From contig JAFGVR010000015.1 of NCBI GenBank assembly GCA_016937915.1, positions 1-5,455 of the forward strand: a stretch of DNA of 5,455 nt. The letters run 5' to 3'. Positions 1 through 5,455 of this stretch are shown here, piece by piece. Under the pieces are notes generated by a model, which had not been told where the DNA came from, did no database searches, and saw nothing but the letters and a program-made list of their open reading frames with translations. Position numbers and translations under genes: made by a program. Position 1 is the first letter of the stretch; each line of letters begins with the position of its first letter. This stretch comes from Campylobacterales bacterium. GTDB taxonomy: Bacteria > Campylobacterota > Campylobacteria > Campylobacterales > Sulfurimonadaceae.

Positions 1-1134
1 AGCCCTATCATAAAATCTAAGGCCACCAACAAGCTTGTAAGGTATCCCAGCTCTATTAAGTCCATCTTCAACTGAACGGCTTAAAACATTCACACGGTAA
101 AGGATAGCTATCTCACTAGCACTAACCCCTGAATTTAAAAGCTTTTTGATACTAAGCGCTATCTTTCTAGCCTCTTCATTCTCGTCGTATGAGTTTATCA
201 CACTCACCTCATCACCGCTTCCACGAGTCGATATTAGTTTTTTCCCAAGGCGTGAGCGGTTGTGTTCTATGAGGGTATTTGCCACTTTTAAAATAGGCTC
301 TTTTGAGCGGTAATTGTGTTCAAGCTTGTAGATGCTAGTCCCACTAAAATCTTGATCAAACTCTATGATATTTCGTATGTGAGCTCCACGCCAACCATAG
401 ATGCTTTGGTCATCATCACCAACTACACAAACATTTTTATGTGCGGTGCATAGTTTTTGGATAAGTTTTAGTTGAAGCTCATTTGTATCTTGATACTCAT
501 CTATCATTATGTATTGATATTTTTGTGAAGTCTTCTCAGCCAACTCTGGAAAATCATTTAAAAGTTTATAAGTAAGAGCTATAAGGTCGTCAAAATCTAA
601 AAGATTATTTTCCCTTAGATACCCCTCATACTCCTCATAAACTTTTGCAATTTGTTGATAATTGTACATCTGAGCTTGTTTATAGGCCTCATCTGGAGTT
701 ATGAGTGAATTTTTATATCTCGATATCTCACTAGCGACAAGCGGAAGTGGCAAATCTGGATTTATCTTTTTAAGAATTTTCTTTTTATCATCAGTATCTA
801 TGACCACAAAATTGTTTTTACGCCCTAAAAGATGGATATTAAACTTTAAAAAAAGTAACCCAAACTTATGAAATGTACAAAGTAATGGTGGATAAGTATT
901 TGACTCTATCATCGCCAAAGAGCGTTCACGCATCTCTTTTGCAGCTTTATTTGTAAAAGTTAGTGTAAGTGTATTTGAAGCTGGGATGCCAACCTCGTCT
1001 ATAAGATAAGCAAGTCTTGATACTATAGTAGTTGTCTTACCACTTCCAGCCCCTGCTAGTATAAGTACAGGACCCTCAGTTTGTCTCACAGCCGCTGCTT
1101 GAGATTCGTTTAAATTTGCAAATATCTTTTCCAT
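1..1134 (-). CDS. uvrD: UvrD/PcrA/Rep-family ATP-dependent DNA helicase, N-terminal part (3' end outside window)
   Basis: This is a superfamily 1A 3'-5' DNA helicase, a cytoplasmic ATP-driven motor that unwinds DNA in repair and replication restart. Reading the minus strand from 1134 gives 378 uninterrupted codons with the motifs in order: Walker A AGAGSGKT (residues 27-34), motif Ia TFTNKAAKEMRER (59-71), TFHKFG (87-92), LDFDDLI (179-185), Walker B IDEYQDTN (211-218), motif III GDDDQSIYGWRGA (239-251), LEHNYRS (271-277) and the YKLVGGLRFYDRA segment at the window edge. Family members are about 680-720 residues, so roughly half is missing. A second in-frame ATG lies at 1149; I prefer 1134 because the only good -10 box (1165-1170) would leave a very short leader for 1149. 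Neither start has a strong ribosome binding site. The family assignment is secure; choosing between uvrD, pcrA and rep is not possible from this half. Confidence 0.93.
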   Translation of the reverse strand, partial: MEKIFANLNESQAAAVRQTEGPVLILAGAGSGKTTTIVSRLAYLIDEVGIPASNTLTLTFTNKAAKEMRERSLAMIESNTYPPLLCTFHKFGLLFLKFNIHLLGRKNNFVVIDTDDKKKILKKINPDLPLPLVASEISRYKNSLITPDEAYKQAQMYNYQQIAKVYEEYEGYLRENNLLDFDDLIALTYKLLNDFPELAEKTSQKYQYIMIDEYQDTNELQLKLIQKLCTAHKNVCVVGDDDQSIYGWRGAHIRNIIEFDQDFSGTSIYKLEHNYRSKEPILKVANTLIEHNRSRLGKKLISTRGSGDEVSVINSYDENEEARKIALSIKKLLNSGVSASEIAILYRVNVLSRSVEDGLNRAGIPYKLVGGLRFYDRA

Positions 1135-1164
1135 ATATTGATAACCCATTAGTAAAGTTAGATT

Positions 1165-1193
1165 ATTATATCTAAAATAACTAAATCGATGAA
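1165..1193 (-). promoter_or_regulatory. Candidate sigma-70 promoter of the helicase gene
   Basis: On the minus strand a perfect TATAAT -10 box (1170 down to 1165) sits 17 bases from a weak -35-like TTCATC (1193 to 1188). The predicted transcript would start near 1158, leaving about 24 bases before the ATG at 1134. This is pattern matching only; such boxes occur by chance in AT-rich DNA. Confidence 0.4.
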
Positions 1194-1207
1194 TTATTAT
1201 AAAACTA

Positions 1208-1236
1208 TTGCATTAATTATAATTATGAGTTATAAT
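1208..1236 (+). promoter_or_regulatory. Candidate promoter and operator of the LysR-type gene
   Basis: TTGCAT (1208-1213) and a perfect TATAAT (1231-1236) are separated by exactly 17 bases, giving a predicted start near 1243 and a leader of about 25 bases to the ATG at 1268. A 12-base perfect palindrome, TAATTATAATTA (1214-1225), fills the spacer and AATTAT/ATAATT (1221-1226 and 1232-1237) forms a second inverted repeat. LysR-type regulators commonly repress their own promoter, so these could be operator sequences, but palindromes are expected in DNA this AT-rich. Confidence 0.4.
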
Positions 1237-1267
1237 TTTATTATCAATATAATTTATAGGAGTTATA

Positions 1268-2170
1268 ATGCTAAAAGATTTTGCAAAACTTCAAACCTTT
1301 TTAATGGTTATAAAAGAGAAAAGTTTTTCTAAAGCATCTGCAAAGCTTGGAATATCTCAACCAGCTGTTACTCAACAAATCAAGTTTATGGAAGACTACC
1401 TTGATACTAAAATTGTTGAGAGAAAGAAAAACGGTATAGTCCTAACTAAAGAGGGTGAAGATCTTTATCGCATAGCTAAAAGACTTGAGAGAGCTATAGA
1501 AACTTCTGAAAAAGAGCTTCTTAGAATCATAAAAAAAGATTTTACATTTATCATAGGGTGTTCAAATGCCATAGGTAACTATATACTTCCATCACACCTT
1601 GGTGAGATAAAAAAAAGGATAGATAACGATGTTTATATCAATGTTGGTCTATCAACTGAAGTTATAGACCAACTTGAAGATAAAAAGATAGATATAGGGC
1701 TTATAGAATCACCTATATTTAAAGATGATCTAAACTATAGAGAATGGATAGCTGATGAGCTTGTAGTTTTTTCTAATCAGCCTATCAAAAAACAACTTGT
1801 AGCTGAAGATCTATATGAGTTTGACTGGTTATGTAGAGATGAAGACTCACATACTAGAAAAATAACTTCTGAGGTGTTTCAAGAGATAGGTGTTCAGTGT
1901 AAAGATTTTAATGTGATAGGAATTTTATCAAGTCCAACTGCTATAAAAGAAACAATCTTACACTCAGATAAAAATGGAGCTAGACCATTAGTATCTATCA
2001 TGAGCCGTTATGTCATACAAGATGATATAAAAAATGGAAATCTTTTTGAAGCAAGAATCAAAAACCAAAAAATTGAGAGAAAATTTTATATAACTTATCC
2101 AAAAGAGAGAAAGCACGACGCTTTTGTTGATAATGTTATAAATTACCTATTATCTATAAATAAAGTATAA
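1268..2170 (+). CDS. LysR-type transcriptional regulator, target unknown
   Basis: The product is a 300-residue cytoplasmic DNA-binding protein with the standard LysR layout and length. The N-terminal winged helix-turn-helix covers roughly residues 5-65, with the signature SFSKASAKLGISQPAVTQQI (19-38), followed by a linker helix and a periplasmic-binding-protein-like effector domain from about residue 92 (FIIGCSNAIGNYILP) to 295. The start has a strong AGGAG (1258-1262) five bases ahead of the ATG. In the second effector subdomain, the position where relatives usually have a Gly-rich GxGI(A/T)xLP loop reads NGARPLVSIMS, with extra residues, so ligand preference cannot be guessed. It lies head to head with the helicase gene and is followed by a hairpin terminator, so it appears monocistronic. 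Regulators of this family often act on a divergent neighbour, but control of a helicase gene would be unusual; autoregulation or a distant target is equally likely. Confidence 0.9.
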   Translation: MLKDFAKLQTFLMVIKEKSFSKASAKLGISQPAVTQQIKFMEDYLDTKIVERKKNGIVLTKEGEDLYRIAKRLERAIETSEKELLRIIKKDFTFIIGCSNAIGNYILPSHLGEIKKRIDNDVYINVGLSTEVIDQLEDKKIDIGLIESPIFKDDLNYREWIADELVVFSNQPIKKQLVAEDLYEFDWLCRDEDSHTRKITSEVFQEIGVQCKDFNVIGILSSPTAIKETILHSDKNGARPLVSIMSRYVIQDDIKNGNLFEARIKNQKIERKFYITYPKERKHDAFVDNVINYLLSINKV

Positions 2171-2176
2171 AATTAA

Positions 2177-2209
2177 ACTTCTTGCAAAAATGCAAGAAGT
2201 CATTTCTCT
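2177..2209 (+). terminator. Intrinsic terminator after the LysR-type gene
   Basis: Seven bases after the stop codon a perfect 10-base-pair stem is formed by ACTTCTTGCA (2177-2186) and its complement (2191-2200), with an AAAA loop. A moderately T-rich tail, CATTTCTCT, follows rather than a clean T run. The stem is only modestly GC-rich. Position and perfect pairing favour a terminator that separates the LysR gene from the downstream regulatory genes. Confidence 0.65.
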
Positions 2210-2257
2210 ACACATAGATTTAAACTCTATCTCCTCCCCCACTAATCTTGCAAGTGT

Positions 2258-2266
2258 TGATATGAT
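2258..2266 (+). promoter_or_regulatory. Candidate extended -10 promoter of the Crp-like/sensor operon
   Basis: TGATATGAT fits an extended -10 element (TG, one base, then TATGAT, five of six matches to TATAAT). There is no recognisable -35 box at the expected distance; the sequence there is C-rich. Transcription would start near 2273, about 24 bases before the ATG at 2297. The TTGAT at 2257-2261 also resembles a single Crp/Fnr half-site, but no matching second half follows. Confidence 0.35.
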
Positions 2267-2272
2267 ATTATT

Positions 2273-2288
2273 TAAAAAATATTTTTTA
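2273..2288. repeat. 16-base A/T palindrome ahead of the Crp-like gene
   Basis: A run of six A, then TA, then six T, flanked by T and A, makes a perfect 16-base palindrome ending directly at the TTTTAGG ribosome binding site (AGG at 2288-2290). In RNA it could pair weakly and hide that site; in DNA it could be a bent or protein-binding element. A function is not established. Confidence 0.35.
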
Positions 2289-2296
2289 GGTTTTAT

Positions 2297-2956
2297 ATGG
2301 ATATAAAAGAAGCTATACATGGCATAAAACTATTCAATTGTTTAAATAATTTTGAATTAGAATTATTGGCGTCAATTAGTCACACTGTAAAATACGATGC
2401 TAGTAGTGTTTTATTTTATGAGTCAGACTCTACCGATAAGCTTTTATTTTTGGTAAGCGGACTTTTAAAAGTATATAAAATAGATAAATTTGACAATGAG
2501 ATATTTTTGTATTATATCTATCCAAATTCGATGATATCAGAGCTTTCAAACCTTACTGATAGCAAGATATTTTGTTTCTCAAACAGTGAGTTTTTAAAAG
2601 AGAGTGTTATCTTATCTATAGATTTTAAAAAATTTAAAGAGCAGTTTTTAACAAAAAATGAGATATCGTTAAGGTTTATGGATGAGTTGATATATAAAAA
2701 TCAACAACTTCAGTGCATCGTAAACAGAGAGCTTGTGTTTGATGCAACCTCAAAAGTTGCTTTTATGCTTAGTAACGATTTAGAGATGTTTAATGAATTA
2801 AAGAGAAGTGAGGTTTCAGTTTTGTTACACATACAACCTGAAACACTCTTAAGAGTTTTAAAAAGATTGACAAGAAATGGTGCTATAGCTATAGAAAAAG
2901 GGGAAGTTTCTATAGTGGATAGGGAAAAATTGAAAAATATATATCTAGGGGTTTAG
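2297..2956 (+). CDS. Crp/Fnr-superfamily transcriptional regulator without Fe-S cysteines
   Basis: This 219-residue protein has the family's typical length and two-domain plan: a cyclic-nucleotide-binding-like beta-roll (about residues 12-115, with the VSGLLKVYKID strand at 53-63), a dimerisation helix (about 118-145, EISLRFMDELIYKNQQLQ) and a C-terminal winged helix-turn-helix (about 150-212). Its cysteines are C15, C93 and C140 only, so the N-terminal cluster ligands of Fnr are missing, and I see no clear cAMP-binding Arg-Ser motif; it could respond to heme/NO, redox or a partner protein, or to nothing. The recognition helix reads QPETLLRVLKRL (180-191): E182 and R186 match the base-reading Glu and Arg of Fnr, while the Fnr Ser is L185. 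The AGG ribosome site lies six bases before the ATG. The sensor gene starts 2 bases after its stop and napA follows, suggesting control of nitrate respiration. This target is inferred, not shown. Confidence 0.88.
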   Translation: MDIKEAIHGIKLFNCLNNFELELLASISHTVKYDASSVLFYESDSTDKLLFLVSGLLKVYKIDKFDNEIFLYYIYPNSMISELSNLTDSKIFCFSNSEFLKESVILSIDFKKFKEQFLTKNEISLRFMDELIYKNQQLQCIVNRELVFDATSKVAFMLSNDLEMFNELKRSEVSVLLHIQPETLLRVLKRLTRNGAIAIEKGEVSIVDREKLKNIYLGV

Positions 2957-2958
2957 GG

Positions 2959-3948
2959 ATGAATAATTTAAGTGTAAGTAGCACAATAAAAATCTTAGGA
3001 GCTTTGCTGTTAAGCTCTATATTTATAGTTATCAGTGTTAGTATCTATCTAAATCAAAAAAATATAAAAGATGCAACCATAGTAAACATAGCTGGTAAAC
3101 AAAGGATGCTAACACAAAAGATATCTAAAAACATCTTTTATCTGCACCAAAGCAAATCAAATGATTTTTTGGAAATGGATAGGGCTATAACTGAGTTTAA
3201 AAAAGGGCTAAGCATCTTAAAAAATGGGGATGAGAGTCTTGATATAGCAAAAGCACCTACAAAAGAGATAGATGAACGGATAACAAAAGTGGAGTCTATC
3301 TGGAGTGAATTTGAAAAAAATAGTTTAAAGTTTAAAGAAGCTATTTTGACAAACAATACTAGAGGTTTAAATGAGGTTTTTAGCTATGTGTATCAAAACA
3401 ACGATAAGTTGCTTTATGAGGTTGATAAGATACTCACCCTATATACTCACCATATAGAGGAGAAGAATACATTTATAAAAAGGTTTCAATATATCTCTTT
3501 TGGATTTTTATCTATTTTTGCTTTATTTGCAGTTATTCAGCTAAGGGAGATTGAGTCACATGCAAGGGAGTTTTTTCAAAAATATAAAGATCTTCATCAA
3601 GCAGACATAAAAGAGCTAAAACCGATAGACATTGATGGTGAAAAAGAGTTTGTGGAGATGGCAAACGATATGAACTGTTTTATAAACAGAGTAAACTCAG
3701 TTATGGATTATTCCCAAAATGCACTTGAACAATCACAAATGGCATCTAAAAAACTTGAGGAGTTGAGTGTAGAGTTTAGTAACATTTTAGATGAACTTGA
3801 AAATAGATCTGAAATCTTAAAACAGATAGATAAAAGTGAAGATATGGTTATAGAATCCTCAGAAGACCTCCTAAGAACCACTAAAAAACTAAATAACTTA
3901 AAAAATCAATTAGATAAACTTTTAAAGAGTTGTCAAAGTAATTTATAA
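2959..3948 (+). CDS. PilJ/NarX-type P-box membrane sensor without an output domain
   Basis: This 329-residue inner-membrane protein has a transmembrane helix at about 10-31, a periplasmic helical domain (32-175), a second helix at about 177-195 and a 134-residue cytoplasmic tail. Directly after the first helix comes DATIVNIAGKQRMLTQKISK (38-57), the P-box of NarX/NarQ nitrate sensors and of the PilJ N-terminal domain; R49 aligns with the Arg that contacts nitrate in NarX and NarQ. The tail contains a stretch resembling the second half of a HAMP domain (EKEFVEMANDMNCFINRVN, 228-246) and then coiled coil to the end. There is no His-kinase H-box, ATP-binding N/G motif, methyl-accepting hairpin or GGDEF. 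The ATG is 2 bases after the Crp-like stop, and its AGGGG (2947-2951) lies inside that gene, so translation is probably coupled. It may sense periplasmic nitrate or nitrite for the adjacent napA; the ligand and the signalling route are inference. Confidence 0.85.
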   Translation: MNNLSVSSTIKILGALLLSSIFIVISVSIYLNQKNIKDATIVNIAGKQRMLTQKISKNIFYLHQSKSNDFLEMDRAITEFKKGLSILKNGDESLDIAKAPTKEIDERITKVESIWSEFEKNSLKFKEAILTNNTRGLNEVFSYVYQNNDKLLYEVDKILTLYTHHIEEKNTFIKRFQYISFGFLSIFALFAVIQLREIESHAREFFQKYKDLHQADIKELKPIDIDGEKEFVEMANDMNCFINRVNSVMDYSQNALEQSQMASKKLEELSVEFSNILDELENRSEILKQIDKSEDMVIESSEDLLRTTKKLNNLKNQLDKLLKSCQSNL

Positions 3949-3952
3949 AAAT

Positions 3953-3966
3953 TTGACCAAGGACAA
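3953..3966 (+). promoter_or_regulatory. Candidate Crp/Fnr-family operator upstream of napA
   Basis: TTGAC-CAAG-GACAA has the TTGAY-N4-RTCAA shape of Crp/Fnr-family sites with one mismatch in the second half. It begins 4 bases after the sensor gene's stop codon. If transcription starts near 4001 (weak -10 TAGACT at 3989-3994) the site is centred at about -41.5, the classical class II activator position. The obvious candidate protein is the Crp-like regulator encoded at 2297-2956. A 14-base imperfect dyad can arise by chance. Confidence 0.3.
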
Positions 3967-3979
3967 GAAAAAAAGAGTT

Positions 3980-4009
3980 TTGAAGTGTTAGACTTTGTGT
4001 GTTGATAAA
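3980..4009 (+). promoter_or_regulatory. Candidate napA promoter region, position uncertain
   Basis: The 86-base gap before napA has no strong sigma-70 promoter. TTGAAG (3980-3985) could serve as a -35 box with GATAAA (4004-4009, four of six matches) as -10 at an 18-base spacing; an alternative -10 is TAGACT at 3989-3994, which would suit activation from the dyad at 3953-3966. A weak inverted repeat GTCAAA/TTTGAC (3932-3937 and 3952-3957) spans the preceding stop codon but lacks a T tail, so read-through from the upstream pair into napA is possible. Confidence 0.25.
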
Positions 4010-4034
4010 ACAAAATATACGCAAGGGGTATAAG

Positions 4035-5455
4035 ATGGCACTTTCAAGAAGAGATTTTCTTAAAAGCTCTGCTGCGGCATCTGCTGCGGCTGCTATAGGT
4101 ATGAATGTACCTAGTGAGTTAAATGCGGCTGCACAGAGTGCAGAGAGTGGATGGCGTTGGGATAAAGCTGCATGTAGGTTCTGTGGAACTGGATGTGGAA
4201 TCATGATGGCAACTAAAAATGGAAAGATAGTTGCAGTAAAGGGTGACCCAGCAGCTCCTGTAAATAGAGGGCTAAACTGTATAAAAGGTTACTTCAATGC
4301 AAAAATCATGTATGGAGCAGACAGACTAAAAACTCCACTGCTTCGTGTAAATGATAAAGGTGAGTTTGACAAAAACGGTAAGTTTGCACCAGTTAGCTGG
4401 AAAAGAGCTTTTGATGAGATGGAAGTTCATATCAAAAAAGCACTAAAAGCTAGTGGACCTGAGGGTGTTGGTGTATTTGCATCTGGACAATACACTGTTA
4501 TGGAGGGTTACGCTGCTCAAAAGATGATGAAAGGTGGATTTAGAAGTAACGCACTTGACCCAAATGCAAGACACTGTATGGCATCTGCTGTTGTTGGTTT
4601 TTATCAGACATTTGGTATAGATGAGCCAAGTGGTTGTTATGATGATATCGAACTTACAGACACTGTAATTTGTTGGGGTTCAAATATGGCTGAGATGCAC
4701 CCAATCCTTTGGTCGCGTGTTACTGATAGAAAACTAAGTGACCCTGAGCGTGTAAAAGTTGTAAATATCTCAACATATAGACACAGAACTTCAGACTTAG
4801 CAGATATGGAGATAATCTTTACTCCAAATACAGACTTAGCTTTATGGAACTACATAGCTCACGAAATTGTATATAACCACCCTGAGGCGATAGATTGGGA
4901 TTTTGTTAACAAGCACATGGTTTTTTGTGCATCTCCTGTAAATATCGGTTATGGTATGAGAAGAGAGGGTGAGAAGTCTATAAAAGAGGGTAAATATTCA
5001 GATAAAGAGATGCAAACAATCTCAAAAGAGATGAAAAAAGTGGTCTCAGAAACAGAAGCTCCAGCACTGCAACCTTATGGCTACAAGGCTGGTGATATGA
5101 TGCAAAATCAAGATGCAGGGCTAAAACACTGGGAGATCTCTTTTGAGGAGTATAAAAAATTCCTAGCACCTTATACACTTGATTATGTAGCTAAAATCTC
5201 AAAAGGTAACCCTGATGAGGATATAGAAGAGTTTAAGAAAAAACTTAAAACTTTAGCATCTTACTACATCGAGAAAAATAGAAAAGTTGTAAGTTTTTGG
5301 ACTATGGGTATGAACCAACACACAAGAGGTACTTGGGTAAATACTCTATCATACAATGTTCACTTTTTACTAAACAAACAAGCAAAACCAGGAAGTGGTG
5401 CATTCTCTTTAACTGGTCAGCCTAGTGCATGTGGTACTGCTCGTGAAGTTGGTAC
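4035..5455 (+). CDS. napA: Periplasmic nitrate reductase catalytic subunit NapA, N-terminal part
   Basis: NapA is the periplasmic molybdenum bis-MGD enzyme that reduces nitrate to nitrite, receiving electrons through NapB. A twin-arginine signal starts the protein (SRRDFLK, residues 4-10, then an Ala-rich stretch to about 33), showing folded export by Tat. Cysteines 47, 50, 54 and 82 (CRFCGTGCG and NCIKG) bind the 4Fe-4S cluster, with K84 as the conserved electron-relay Lys; C181 in [11 protein letters not shown] is the molybdenum ligand. Further NapA signatures are [45 protein letters not shown] and the edge motif [13 protein letters not shown]. Between GYGMR (305-309) and SFEEYK (369-374) lie 59 residues, against about 20 in E. 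coli NapA as I recall it. AGGGG (4024-4028) lies six bases before the ATG. The reading frame is open for 473 codons and two bases to the window end; Campylobacterota NapA is about 920-940 residues. Other nap genes would be expected downstream. Confidence 0.97.
   Translation, partial: MALSRRDFLKSSAAASAAAAIGMNVPSELNAAAQSAESGWRWDKAACRFCGTGCGIMMATKNGKIVAVKGDPAAPVNRGLNCIKGYFNAKIMYGADRLKTPLLRVNDKGEFDKNGKFAPVSWKRAFDEMEVHIKKALKASGPEGVGVFASGQYTVMEGYAAQKMMKGGFRSNALDPNARHCMASAVVGFYQTFGIDEPSGCYDDIELTDTVICWGSNMAEMHPILWSRVTDRKLSDPERVKVVNISTYRHRTSDLADMEIIFTPNTDLALWNYIAHEIVYNHPEAIDWDFVNKHMVFCASPVNIGYGMRREGEKSIKEGKYSDKEMQTISKEMKKVVSETEAPALQPYGYKAGDMMQNQDAGLKHWEISFEEYKKFLAPYTLDYVAKISKGNPDEDIEEFKKKLKTLASYYIEKNRKVVSFWTMGMNQHTRGTWVNTLSYNVHFLLNKQAKPGSGAFSLTGQPSACGTAREVG

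Noticed and set aside
1135..1149. ATG at 1149 as the helicase start (five extra residues MGYQY)
   Set aside because: Possible, but the best -10 box leaves only about nine bases of leader and the family usually begins close to the NLNxxQ segment, so 1134 is preferred.
2190..2306. 38-residue plus-strand frame starting MQEVISLHID and overlapping the Crp-like start
   Set aside because: It starts inside the terminator hairpin with no ribosome binding site and shows no known motif; a leader peptide cannot be excluded but is unsupported.
3138..3356. 72-codon open frame on the minus strand
   Set aside because: It lies wholly inside the P-box sensor gene on the opposite strand, has no ribosome site and no recognisable motif.
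3932..3966. Inverted repeats GTCAAA/TTTGAC and TTGTC/GACAA as a terminator between the sensor gene and napA
   Set aside because: The arms are short, the stem needs a large loop or bulge, it spans the stop codon and no T run follows.
3881..4204. 107-codon open frame on the minus strand
   Set aside because: It is antisense to the sensor 3' end, the napA control region and the Tat signal/cysteine region of napA; its Ala-rich stretch is just the complement of the NapA signal peptide codons.
4978..5178. 66-codon open frame on the minus strand
   Set aside because: It is antisense within the well-supported napA reading frame and has no independent support.

Overview
The window reads as chromosomal DNA of a free-living member of the Campylobacterota (formerly Epsilonproteobacteria), probably near Sulfurimonas or a related nitrate-respiring genus. 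This rests on the strongly AT-rich sequence, the AGA/ATA/TTA/AAA-heavy codon use, the extended napA start region, and a NapA carrying the extra internal segment I associate with this group. The genus is an inference from recall, not from a search.

Layout: (1) 1-1134, minus strand: the N-terminal 378 codons of a UvrD/PcrA/Rep-type superfamily 1 DNA helicase; its 3' end lies beyond the left edge. (2) 1135-1267: an AT-rich divergent control region with a candidate promoter facing each way. (3) 1268-2170, plus: a LysR-type regulator of unknown target, closed by a clear hairpin at 2177-2200. (4) 2171-2296: terminator plus a candidate promoter and an A/T palindrome ahead of the next unit. (5) 2297-2956 and 2959-3948, plus: a Crp/Fnr-superfamily regulator and, only 2 bases later, a two-transmembrane PilJ/NarX-like sensor carrying a nitrate-sensor P-box but no kinase, methyl-accepting or other recognisable output domain. 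(6) 3949-4034: control region with a Crp/Fnr-like dyad. (7) 4035-5455, plus: the first 473 codons of periplasmic nitrate reductase NapA, running off the right edge.

Reading the right half together: the Crp-like protein, the orphan P-box membrane protein and napA are codirectional and closely packed, so the obvious hypothesis is a local nitrate-sensing and control module for periplasmic nitrate respiration. It would lack the usual NarX/NarQ histidine kinase and NarL/NarP response regulator. How the membrane sensor would pass its signal on is not evident from the sequence and is the most interesting open point in the window. The helicase and LysR genes look like ordinary chromosomal neighbours with no visible link to nitrate metabolism. 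I saw no tRNA, rRNA, CRISPR array, insertion sequence or attachment site.
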